This document shows positions 9,405-16,966 of a stretch of DNA of 64,000 nucleotides, piece by piece. Both the position numbers and the translations under genes were made by a program. The notes below the pieces were generated by a model. The model saw only the letters and a list, made by a program, of their open reading frames with translations. It ran no database searches and was not told the DNA's origin. The DNA lies in assembly GCF_937900395.1 (NCBI RefSeq), contig NZ_CALCDX010000152.1, positions 1-64,000 of the forward strand, in the 5' to 3' direction. The first letter of the stretch is position 1. Each line of letters starts with the position of its first letter. This DNA is from an uncultured Caulobacter sp. (lineage in GTDB: Bacteria; Pseudomonadota; Alphaproteobacteria; Caulobacterales; Caulobacteraceae).

Positions 9405-9419
9405 TCCTCGATACGAGGA
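9405..9419 (-). promoter_or_regulatory. Hairpin covering the ribosome binding site of the 9123-9398 gene
   Basis: On the mRNA strand TCCTCG-TAT-CGAGGA forms a perfect 6-bp stem whose 3' arm is the Shine-Dalgarno, 7 bases before the ATG. The surrounding 9420-9625 is unusually A/T-rich for this genome and holds no gene. Confidence 0.45.
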
Positions 9420-9625
9420 GAGTATTTAGGGCGAAACGCCGCATAAGCAAAAATAAACCCCCAAAAAACATTGCCACCGTCGAGCCAGATACCCATAATC
9501 GACACGCAAAATATCTAGATTTATGAAATCGAACCGCGCCGATTTATCTATTTTCGCGGCCGATTTTTTTATCGCTCCATAGATATTCGATCGACGCCAC
9601 CGCGTCGCTTTTCACGAAAGATTTC

Positions 9626-9985
9626 ATGTACTCATCGCAAGACATCGGCCACGCCCAGCGCCAGAAAACCGCCGCCGACGCCAAGGCGGCGCTTCTGGCC
9701 AAGTTCAAGCCGCGCGAGGCCAGCGTCGATCCGCGCTTCGAGGAACGGGCGGCCCTAAGGACCGCCGCGCTGAACCAGGTTCGCCAGGACCGCGCCGCCG
9801 CCAAGGCCTCGCACCGTCAGGCCGTGGCCGACGCCGCCCAGGCTCTGGTCGACGCCGCCGACGCCCAGGCCGCCGACGCCCTCGCGGCCAAGCGTGGCGA
9901 GCGCAAGGAACGCAAGGCCCTCTCCGCCGCCGAAGCCAAGGCCAAGCGCGACGCCCGCTACGCCGCGCGCAAGGCGAGGAGCTGA
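9626..9985 (+). CDS. DUF6481 family protein
   Basis: A 119-residue Ala/Lys/Arg-rich helical protein with DPRFEERAALR near the middle and ending RYAARKARS, the C-terminal pattern I associate with DUF6481. Function unknown; the charge and likely coiled coil suggest nucleic acid or ribosome contact, which is speculation. It is followed 3 bases later by a 43-codon gene of similar composition, so the two are probably one transcript. Confidence 0.75.
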   Translation: MYSSQDIGHAQRQKTAADAKAALLAKFKPREASVDPRFEERAALRTAALNQVRQDRAAAKASHRQAVADAAQALVDAADAQAADALAAKRGERKERKALSAAEAKAKRDARYAARKARS

Positions 9986-9988
9986 TCG

Positions 9989-10120
9989 ATGGCCCGCAAG
10001 CCGAACTACGATTTCGAGCGCAAGGAACGCGAGCGCCAGAAGGCGGCCAAGGCCGCCGAGAAGGCCGCCGCCAAACAGGCTCGCGCCGACGACGGCGAGG
10101 CGCCGAGCGACAGCGCCTGA
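9989..10120 (+). CDS. 43-residue Lys/Ala-rich small protein
   Basis: ATG at 9989 opens a 43-codon frame beginning MARKPNYDFERKERERQ, continuing with a KAAKAAEKAAAK helix and ending APSDSA. A good Shine-Dalgarno (AGGAG) lies about 9 bases upstream, inside the end of the preceding gene. The N-terminal motif is one I have seen on short alphaproteobacterial proteins of unknown role. Confidence 0.72.
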   Translation: MARKPNYDFERKERERQKAAKAAEKAAAKQARADDGEAPSDSA

Positions 10121-10204
10121 CACGACACGCTACGACGCCCGCGCAAGGCTCCGCTTGAATTCCCACACGGGAAGGTAATCATGCTCTCATAGCGGGAGCG
10201 ATTT

Positions 10205-11221
10205 GTGGCCGACGGCGGATCTGACGAGACAGTCCTCGAGGGCGCGGGCGCTTACTTTCTAAGCGTCATTGAGGCCAGCCAGGACTGCATCCGCGTGATC
10301 AGCGCCGATGGTCACGTGGAATACATGAACGCCCGCGGCAAGCAGCTGCTCGAGATCGAGGATTTCGAGGGGCGCAATCGCAATCGCTACTGGCCGGACA
10401 TGTGGCCGCCCGAGAGCCGCCAGGCCGTCGAAGACGCCCTGTGCGCGGCGCTGGCGGGCCGGGCGGTCTCGTTCCAGGCCTTCAACCCCACCGCCAAGGG
10501 CGCGCCGCGCTGGTGGGACACCACGGTCTCGCCCATCGTCGTCGAGGGCAAGGTGGTGCGCGTGCTGGCCACCTCGCGCGACATCACCGGCGCGCGCCTG
10601 GCCGAAAGCCATCGCCAGCTGCTGGTCAACGAGCTGAACCACCGGGTCAAGAACACCCTCGCCACCATCCAGTCGATCACCAAGCAGTCCCTGCGCAACG
10701 CCGGCGTCGACACCGCCGTGCGCGACGCGCTGGAGGGCCGGCTGATGGCGATCGCCGCCACCCACAATGTGCTCACGGACCAGAACTGGTCGGCCGCCAG
10801 CCTGCGCCAGATCGTCGACGGCTCGGTGATCCCGTACCGTTCGAACCCTGACCAATTGACCGTGGCGGGCCCCGACTTGAAGGTCTCGCCCAAGACCGCC
10901 GTGGTCATGGCCCTGGCCTTCCACGAGCTGGCGATCAACGCGCTGAAGTACGGGGCGCTGTCGGCGGCGGGAGGCCACGTGGACGTCACCTGGACGATCG
11001 AGCCGGAAGACCGCCTGCACATCGAGTGGCGTGAAAGCGGCGGTCCGGCCGTCCGTCCGCCCGAGCGTCGAGGCTTCGGCTCGCGCATCGTCGAGGCGGC
11101 GCTGCCTGGGGAGCTGGCCGGCACGGTCCAGGTCGACTACCGGCCCGACGGCCTGCGCTGCGCGATCGACGCGCCCCTGTCAGCGCTGGACAAGGCGGAC
11201 GCGTTCATGCCGCTGGGGTGA
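10205..11221 (+). CDS. HWE-family sensor histidine kinase with PAS domain
   Basis: A soluble 338-residue kinase. Residues ~15-130 form a PAS sensor; the phospho-acceptor block is ELNHRVKNTLATIQS with H146; the N box is FHELAINALKYG (res. 239-250) with its His, and WRE at 275-277 completes the H / W-x-E signature of the HWE family. Start is GTG 10205 behind a GGGAG site. No transmembrane helices or receiver domain are present and no response regulator is adjacent, so its partner is unknown. HWE kinases often act in general stress or light/redox signalling. Confidence 0.9.
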   Translation: MADGGSDETVLEGAGAYFLSVIEASQDCIRVISADGHVEYMNARGKQLLEIEDFEGRNRNRYWPDMWPPESRQAVEDALCAALAGRAVSFQAFNPTAKGAPRWWDTTVSPIVVEGKVVRVLATSRDITGARLAESHRQLLVNELNHRVKNTLATIQSITKQSLRNAGVDTAVRDALEGRLMAIAATHNVLTDQNWSAASLRQIVDGSVIPYRSNPDQLTVAGPDLKVSPKTAVVMALAFHELAINALKYGALSAAGGHVDVTWTIEPEDRLHIEWRESGGPAVRPPERRGFGSRIVEAALPGELAGTVQVDYRPDGLRCAIDAPLSALDKADAFMPLG

Positions 11222-11265
11222 GCAAGCGAACAGGATATAAATCCGCTGAGAGTGGATTGCGGACG

Positions 11266-12417
11266 CTATCGTGCTTGCTGCGCATTGAGCTTGGCGTCCA
11301 CGGCCGCGCAGTCCCCAGGATAAGGCGCGACCAACTTGGCTTCATCAAAGTCGAAGATGGAGCGCCAAACGACGCCCGGCTCGTTGACCGCATGACCCAT
11401 GTCCAGTGGATCGGCGCGCGTAGGTCCGACTCCGGTCAGGATTTCCATGTCGTCGGTCGTCTGAAGATTGCCATCGCGGTCCGCCACGATGGCCTTGAGG
11501 GCCTTCTCGCCCTTGTAGGCCTGCGGCCGTGGGCGCGTAATCTCGTAGAACGGCCCCTTCTTCGGTAACGCCGGCTGCAGCGCGGCTCCAAGTTGCGGCG
11601 TCCCGTTAATGTAGATCTGCGCGAGCCTGCCGTCGCGACCGTAGTCAGCCGATACGTTCCAACGCCACACGTAGTAGCTGCAGAGGTTGATGTCGTAGAT
11701 GTACTTCTCAACATCGGCCTCGCGGGGGTGAACGATAAGTGTCGCGCCGCCATCCTCCACGAAAACCGCCCGCACCTGGCCTCGTGTCGAGGCGGTCGTG
11801 AACGTACGCGCTACGATGGTTGCCATGTCGTCGTAACTGACCACCGCCTCGAACCGAAACGGCGTCGCCGCAGCCAAATCGGGGTGCGCCCTGGTCGGCT
11901 CCGTGACGCCGATTGCCGGGACCGCCGCGGGGCGCTCCGGCCGCTGACCGGTGGTGGGCGCTTCGCAGATGCGTTTGACCGTGCGTCCTCTGGTCGAAGC
12001 CATATCAACCGGCGTCCATTGCGCGCTTGGCGAACTACGCGCTTGAGAGCGGCCCGCCAGGTTGTTGTCTTCGAAGATCGTAATGTCGAGGATCCGCATC
12101 CTGAGGCTGGCGCAGTCCACGTTCCACGTCTGAAAATTGGAGCGCGCGGCAAGGTCTCCGAATTGGACCGGACGGTAGAACTCGTGGCGGATTTGCGCCG
12201 TGATGGTCCCGTGGGGCGCTTGGCCAACGCCGTCGGGACTGCCCAAAACGACCGCTGCGCCATCTGCCGCGATCACCGTCCAGCTGTCAGTCTTGAGATA
12301 CGTCTTGATCCATGCAGTGACCCCCGCGTCGTCGATTGTCGCGGGTGGCGACGTCTGCGCGGCAACCGCTGCCCCAGTCAAAACCGAGGCGAATGCGCCT
12401 ATGGCGAGAAACTTCAT
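11266..12417 (-). CDS. Secreted hypothetical protein
   Basis: A 383-residue exported protein with a signal peptide (MKFLAIGAFASVLTGAAVA, then AQTSPP). No family recognised; the mature part has scattered Trp and Cys. The DNA looks less GC-biased in third positions than its neighbours, hinting at a more recent arrival. It converges on the HWE kinase gene and lies inside the block that separates murD from ftsW. Confidence 0.7.
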   Translation of the reverse strand: MKFLAIGAFASVLTGAAVAAQTSPPATIDDAGVTAWIKTYLKTDSWTVIAADGAAVVLGSPDGVGQAPHGTITAQIRHEFYRPVQFGDLAARSNFQTWNVDCASLRMRILDITIFEDNNLAGRSQARSSPSAQWTPVDMASTRGRTVKRICEAPTTGQRPERPAAVPAIGVTEPTRAHPDLAAATPFRFEAVVSYDDMATIVARTFTTASTRGQVRAVFVEDGGATLIVHPREADVEKYIYDINLCSYYVWRWNVSADYGRDGRLAQIYINGTPQLGAALQPALPKKGPFYEITRPRPQAYKGEKALKAIVADRDGNLQTTDDMEILTGVGPTRADPLDMGHAVNEPGVVWRSIFDFDEAKLVAPYPGDCAAVDAKLNAQQAR

Positions 12418-12567
12418 CGAGTAGCCCCCTGGCCTATCCGCCGCTACAGATTGAGCAGAACCTCCGCGATGGATCGGCCCCAGCCGCTCCAGATGAATCG
12501 GGGCCCAGGCGTTCGCCGGCTAGGTCAGTCTATTTGAGATGTCCAGCAGGACCCAAGTCCGCCTCTC

Positions 12568-14421
12568 CTACCCCGTATCCCCCGTCAGCTCACGCCGCGC
12601 CTTCTCCAGCTCTTCCGCATACCGCCGCGTGACGTGGGCTTCGGTGATCAGGCCGATCACCTCGCCGCCTTCGTCGACCACCGCGAGCTCATCCGCGCCG
12701 GTCTCGTCGAAGGCGGTCATGATCGCCTTGATCGACAGCTCGGGCGTCAGGGCGATGTCGGCGTTGGCGGCCAGCGAGGCCAGGGGCGCCTCGCTCTCGG
12801 GCGGCTGGGCGTAGACGGCGGCCGTCGCGACAATGCCGGCGTAGCGGCCGGTCTCGCCGGTCAGAACGGCGCGCTTGGTTGAGCCCAGCGGGAAGCGGCG
12901 GCGGAACTCGGCCAGGGTGGTGGCGGCGGGGATCGTCTTGACGTCGCGGCGCATCATCCTGCCGGCGGTCAGGCTTCTCATCCACGACACGTCGTGGGCG
13001 CTGCGGATCGTCTCGCCGCGCAGGTGCAGACGCCAGGTCGAGAACGAATAGCCGAAGGTCTCGCGGACCACGGCGCTGGCGATCAGCGAGGCGGCCAGGG
13101 TCGCGGCGGTGATGGTGAAGTCGCCCGTGGCCTCCAGCACCAGGAACGACATGGTGAAGGGCCCGCCGACAATGGCGACGCCCAGCGCGCCCATGCCGAC
13201 CAGCGAGGCGGCGATCGGGTCGAGCCGCCCCTCCCCGCCCACGAGGTTCACGAGGTCCGAGAACGACTGGCCCATCAGCGCGCCCAGGAACAGGGCCGCG
13301 AAGAACAGACCGCCCCGGAAGCCGGAACTCAGCGAGATGATCGAGGCCACCGACTTCATCAGGATCAGGATCAGCAGCATCTTCAGCGGCAGGTCGCCGT
13401 TGAGATCCAGGTGCAGCGCGCCATGGCCGCCGGACAGGGTCTGGGGCGTGACCATCGCCATGGCCGCCAGCGCCAGGCCGCCGATCGCCGGCCGCGCCCA
13501 GCGCGGCGGCGCGGCCTTGGCGACCCAGCGGTCGGCCACCGCCACCGCGCGCATCAGGGCCACGCCGAACAGGGCCGCGACCAAGCCCAGCAGGCCGTAG
13601 AGCAGGTAGTCGGTCCAGGACGAGATGGCGACGACCGAGGTCTTGATCAGATAGGGCGTCGAGCCCAGCGCCTTGGCGACCAGCACGCCGGCCAGAGCGG
13701 CCGCCGCGACGGGGGCGATGTTGGCGACGGTGTAGGCGCCGATGACGATCTCGAACGCGTAGAAGGCGCCCGTCAGCGGCGCGCCGAACGCCGCCGCGAT
13801 CGCCGCCCCGGCCCCGGCGCCGACCAGGATGCGCAGGTCGCCCCGGCGCAGGCTCAGTTTCTGCCCCACCCAGGAGGCCGCCGCCCCGCCGGCCTGGGCG
13901 TAGGCGGCCTCCAGGCCCACCGAGGCGCCGCAGCCGTTGGAGATCAGGGTCTGGCCGCAGATGAAGGCGCTGTCGCGGACGGACAGCCGCCCGCCGTGCA
14001 GGGCGTTGGCCTCTACGGGGTCGACGGCGGGACTGGGCCGGAAGCGCAGGACGAGGGCGGTAAACAGACCCAGCAGCAGTCCGCCCAGCGGGATGGCCAG
14101 GAGCCGCCAGGGCTCGATCATGGCCTGGGCCGACAGGCGTTCGTTCGGATCGAAGGCGAACAGCCAGACCTGGGTGGCGTGGGCGACCTTCTCCAGCAGC
14201 ACCGCCAGGGCGCCGGCGGTCATGCCCACGACGGTGGCGACGGCGATCAGCCAGAGTTCCGACGAGCGCGTGCGGCGGCGCAGCCAGGCCAGCCAGGGCA
14301 AGGCCTGGCGTCGGGCGTCGCGGAAGGACGCGCGCTCGGTCAGGGCGGTGCGCAGCACCTGCCGCCAATGACGGGTCTCTGCGGCGGGGTCGGGCTGGGT
14401 CGTCTCCGCCGGCTCGGTCAT
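12568..14421 (-). CDS. ClC-family chloride channel / antiporter with CBS pair
   Basis: A 617-residue protein: a cytosolic N-terminal ~55 residues, a ClC membrane domain (res. ~55-450) and two CBS domains (res. ~465-605). The ClC pore helices are recognisable (GAGAGAAIAAAFGAPLTGAFYAFE; SSGFRGGLFFAALFLGA). The usual GSGIP and GREGP filter motifs are changed: the second reads GLEAA, keeping the gating Glu. It starts 6 bases after murD on the same strand, so is probably co-transcribed. Transported ion not certain. Confidence 0.9.
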   Translation of the reverse strand: MTEPAETTQPDPAAETRHWRQVLRTALTERASFRDARRQALPWLAWLRRRTRSSELWLIAVATVVGMTAGALAVLLEKVAHATQVWLFAFDPNERLSAQAMIEPWRLLAIPLGGLLLGLFTALVLRFRPSPAVDPVEANALHGGRLSVRDSAFICGQTLISNGCGASVGLEAAYAQAGGAAASWVGQKLSLRRGDLRILVGAGAGAAIAAAFGAPLTGAFYAFEIVIGAYTVANIAPVAAAALAGVLVAKALGSTPYLIKTSVVAISSWTDYLLYGLLGLVAALFGVALMRAVAVADRWVAKAAPPRWARPAIGGLALAAMAMVTPQTLSGGHGALHLDLNGDLPLKMLLILILMKSVASIISLSSGFRGGLFFAALFLGALMGQSFSDLVNLVGGEGRLDPIAASLVGMGALGVAIVGGPFTMSFLVLEATGDFTITAATLAASLIASAVVRETFGYSFSTWRLHLRGETIRSAHDVSWMRSLTAGRMMRRDVKTIPAATTLAEFRRRFPLGSTKRAVLTGETGRYAGIVATAAVYAQPPESEAPLASLAANADIALTPELSIKAIMTAFDETGADELAVVDEGGEVIGLITEAHVTRRYAEELEKARRELTGDTG

Positions 14422-14427
14422 GGGCGT

Positions 14428-15840
14428 CTAGGCCACGGCGGCCTTGCCGCCGGCCACCAGGCCGTTGACGGCGGCCCGGAACGCCTCGCCCCGCGCCTCG
14501 AAATCACTGAACTGGTCGAACGAGGCGCAGGCCGGCGACAGCAGGACGATCGCCTCTTCGTCGCTGGCGGCGGCGTCGGCATAGGCCTGCTGGACGGCGC
14601 GCTCCAGGGTCCCGCTCATCGCGACCTCGGCCTTGCCAGCCAGGGTCCACGAGAACGGCTCGGCCGCCTCGCCGATCAGATAGGCCTTGGCGATGCGCGG
14701 GAAGAGATCCTTCAGGTCGTCGATGCCGCCGGCCTTCGCGACGCCCCCGGCGATCCAGTAGAACTTCGGATAGCTGGACATCGCCTGGCGGGCGGCGTCG
14801 GCGTTGGTGGCCTTGCTGTCGTTGACGAAGCGGACCTTGCCGATCTTGCCGACGGTCTCCATCCGGTGCGCCAGGCCCGGGAAGGTCATCAGGCCGTCAA
14901 CCGCCTCCTGCATCGGAATGCCGATCGCCCGCGCGGCGGCGTAGGCGGCGGCGGCGTTCTGCCAGTTGTGGCGGCCCGGCAGGCTGCGGGCGCGCAAGAG
15001 ATCGGCGACCTCGATCACGCGCTCGCCGGTGGCGTCATAGAGCACCCCCTGCAGGGCGTAGACGCCCCGGCCCATCGCCTTGCCGGCGCTGATCGGCCAG
15101 ATGGTGCGGCGGTTGGCGGCGGTGATCTCGGTGCAGATCTGCTGGCACCAGGGATCGTCGACCCCGATGATCGCCGTGTCGCCCTTGCCCTGGTTCAGGA
15201 AGATCCGGCGCTTGGCGGCGATGTAGCCGTCCATGCCGCCGTGGCGGTCCAGGTGGTCGGGCGAGATGTTCAGCAGCACCACGGCGTCCGGGTGCAGGCT
15301 GGAGGTCAGGTCCAGCTGGTAGGACGACAGCTCCAGCACATAGACCGCGCCGCCGTGCATGTCCTCAAGGCCCAGGACGCCCTGGCCGATGTTGCCGCCG
15401 ATCCGCGTGTCGCGGCCGGCCGAGGCGCACAGGTGGCCGATCAGGGCGGTGGTCGTCGACTTGCCGTTGGTGCCGGTGATGGCGATGATCTTGGGGCGCT
15501 TGTGGACCGGAGCAGCGGCGACCGTGCGCGCGAAGAGCTCGATGTCGCCCAGAATCTCGACGCCGGCGGCCTTGGCCTTCTGCACGGTCCAGTGCGGCTT
15601 GGGATGGGTCAGCGGCACGCCCGGCGACAGCATCAGCGCGTCGAACTGGCGCCAGTCGGCGGCTTCGAGATCGACGACCGGGAAGCCTTCGGCCGCCGCG
15701 GCCTCGCGACTGGCGATCTTCTCGTCCCACAGGGCGACCTTCGCCCCGCCCGCGATCAAGGCGCGCGCCGCCGTAAGCCCGGTGCGGCCCAGGCCGAACA
15801 CCGCGACGGTCTTGCCTTCGAAACCACGGACCGGGATCAT
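14428..15840 (-). CDS. murD: UDP-N-acetylmuramoyl-L-alanine--D-glutamate ligase
   Basis: Second Mur ligase; adds D-Glu to UDP-MurNAc-L-Ala. The 470-residue protein has an N-terminal Rossmann motif (AVFGLGRTGL), the ATP loop GTNGKSTTT (res. 123-131), LELSSYQLD and the NDSKATNADAA motif in the C-terminal domain. It starts 13 bases after mraY ends. The ClC gene follows at 6 bases. Confidence 0.97.
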   Translation of the reverse strand: MIPVRGFEGKTVAVFGLGRTGLTAARALIAGGAKVALWDEKIASREAAAAEGFPVVDLEAADWRQFDALMLSPGVPLTHPKPHWTVQKAKAAGVEILGDIELFARTVAAAPVHKRPKIIAITGTNGKSTTTALIGHLCASAGRDTRIGGNIGQGVLGLEDMHGGAVYVLELSSYQLDLTSSLHPDAVVLLNISPDHLDRHGGMDGYIAAKRRIFLNQGKGDTAIIGVDDPWCQQICTEITAANRRTIWPISAGKAMGRGVYALQGVLYDATGERVIEVADLLRARSLPGRHNWQNAAAAYAAARAIGIPMQEAVDGLMTFPGLAHRMETVGKIGKVRFVNDSKATNADAARQAMSSYPKFYWIAGGVAKAGGIDDLKDLFPRIAKAYLIGEAAEPFSWTLAGKAEVAMSGTLERAVQQAYADAAASDEEAIVLLSPACASFDQFSDFEARGEAFRAAVNGLVAGGKAAVA

Positions 15841-15853
15841 CGACGCGCCTCCC

Positions 15854-16966
15854 CTACCGCAGCTTCAGGGTGGCGAGGCCGACGAAGGCCAGGATCATCG
15901 ACACAATCCAGAAGCGGATCACGACGGTGGACTCCGGCCAGCCCAGCTTCTCGAAATGGTGGTGGATCGGCGCCATCAGGAAGACCCGCTTGCCGGTCTT
16001 CTTGAAGTAGGCGACCTGGATCATCACGCTCAGCGCCTCGGCGACGAACAGGCCGCCGACGATGCCCAGGACCAGTTCGTGCTTGGCGCAGACGGCGATC
16101 GCGCCCAGCGCGCCGCCCAGGGCCAGCGAGCCGGTGTCGCCCATGAAGATCTTGGCCGGCGGGGCGTTGTACCAGAGGAAGCCCATGCCCCCGCCGATGA
16201 TGGCGCCGCACAGCACCGCCAGCTCGCCGACGCCCGGCGCGAAGTGCAGGTTCAGATAGTCGGCGAACTTGTAGTTGCCAACGAGGTAGGCGATCAGGCC
16301 GAAGGTCGAGGCGGCGAACATCACCGGCACGATGGCCAGGCCGTCCAGGCCGTCGGTCAGGTTCACGGCGTTGGAGAAGCCGGCGATCGTGATCGCGGCG
16401 AAGACCACGTAGAACCAGCCCAGATTGATCACCAGCGCCTTGAAGATCGGGAAGATCAGGCTGGTTTCCATGCCGGGCGTCATCGGCGACTTCGGCGCGA
16501 ACAGGATCAGGATCACGGTGGCCGCGATCGCCACGATGAACTGGGCGATCAGCTTCTGCACGCTGGAGAGGCCGGCCGTGGTCTGCTTGGTGACCTTGGC
16601 GTAGTCGTCCATGAAGCCCAGCACGCCGTAGCTGCCGGTGACCAGCAGCACGACCCAGACGTGGACGTTGCGCAGGTCGGCCCACAGCAGGGCGCCGGCG
16701 AACAGGCCGGCCAGGATCATGAAGCCGCCCATGGTGGGCGTGCCGGCCTTTTCGGTGACGTGGCGGGCGATGCCGTCGGTGCGGATCGGCTGACCCTTGC
16801 CCTGCTTGGTCTTCATCCAGCGGATGAAGCGCGAGCCCATGGCCACCGCGACGATATAGGCCGTCAGCATGGCCATCCCGGACCGGAAGGTCAGGTACTT
16901 CAACAGGTTGAGCATCGGCACATGCTCTTGCGAGCGCGCCAGCCATTCATAGAGGAAGTACAGCAT
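15854..16966 (-). CDS. mraY: Phospho-N-acetylmuramoyl-pentapeptide transferase
   Basis: Polytopic membrane enzyme that moves phospho-MurNAc-pentapeptide to undecaprenyl phosphate, making lipid I. The 370-residue protein shows DDYAKV, NLTDGLDGLA, GDTGSLALGG and the HHHFEKLGW motif, all active-site landmarks of MraY. Its ATG overlaps the murF stop by one base (TGATG). Confidence 0.97.
   Translation of the reverse strand: MLYFLYEWLARSQEHVPMLNLLKYLTFRSGMAMLTAYIVAVAMGSRFIRWMKTKQGKGQPIRTDGIARHVTEKAGTPTMGGFMILAGLFAGALLWADLRNVHVWVVLLVTGSYGVLGFMDDYAKVTKQTTAGLSSVQKLIAQFIVAIAATVILILFAPKSPMTPGMETSLIFPIFKALVINLGWFYVVFAAITIAGFSNAVNLTDGLDGLAIVPVMFAASTFGLIAYLVGNYKFADYLNLHFAPGVGELAVLCGAIIGGGMGFLWYNAPPAKIFMGDTGSLALGGALGAIAVCAKHELVLGIVGGLFVAEALSVMIQVAYFKKTGKRVFLMAPIHHHFEKLGWPESTVVIRFWIVSMILAFVGLATLKLR

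Noticed and set aside
12994..16005. A plus-strand open frame of 1003 codons
   Set aside because: Antisense to the ClC, murD and mraY genes; Gln/Arg/Gly-rich product without any recognisable domain.
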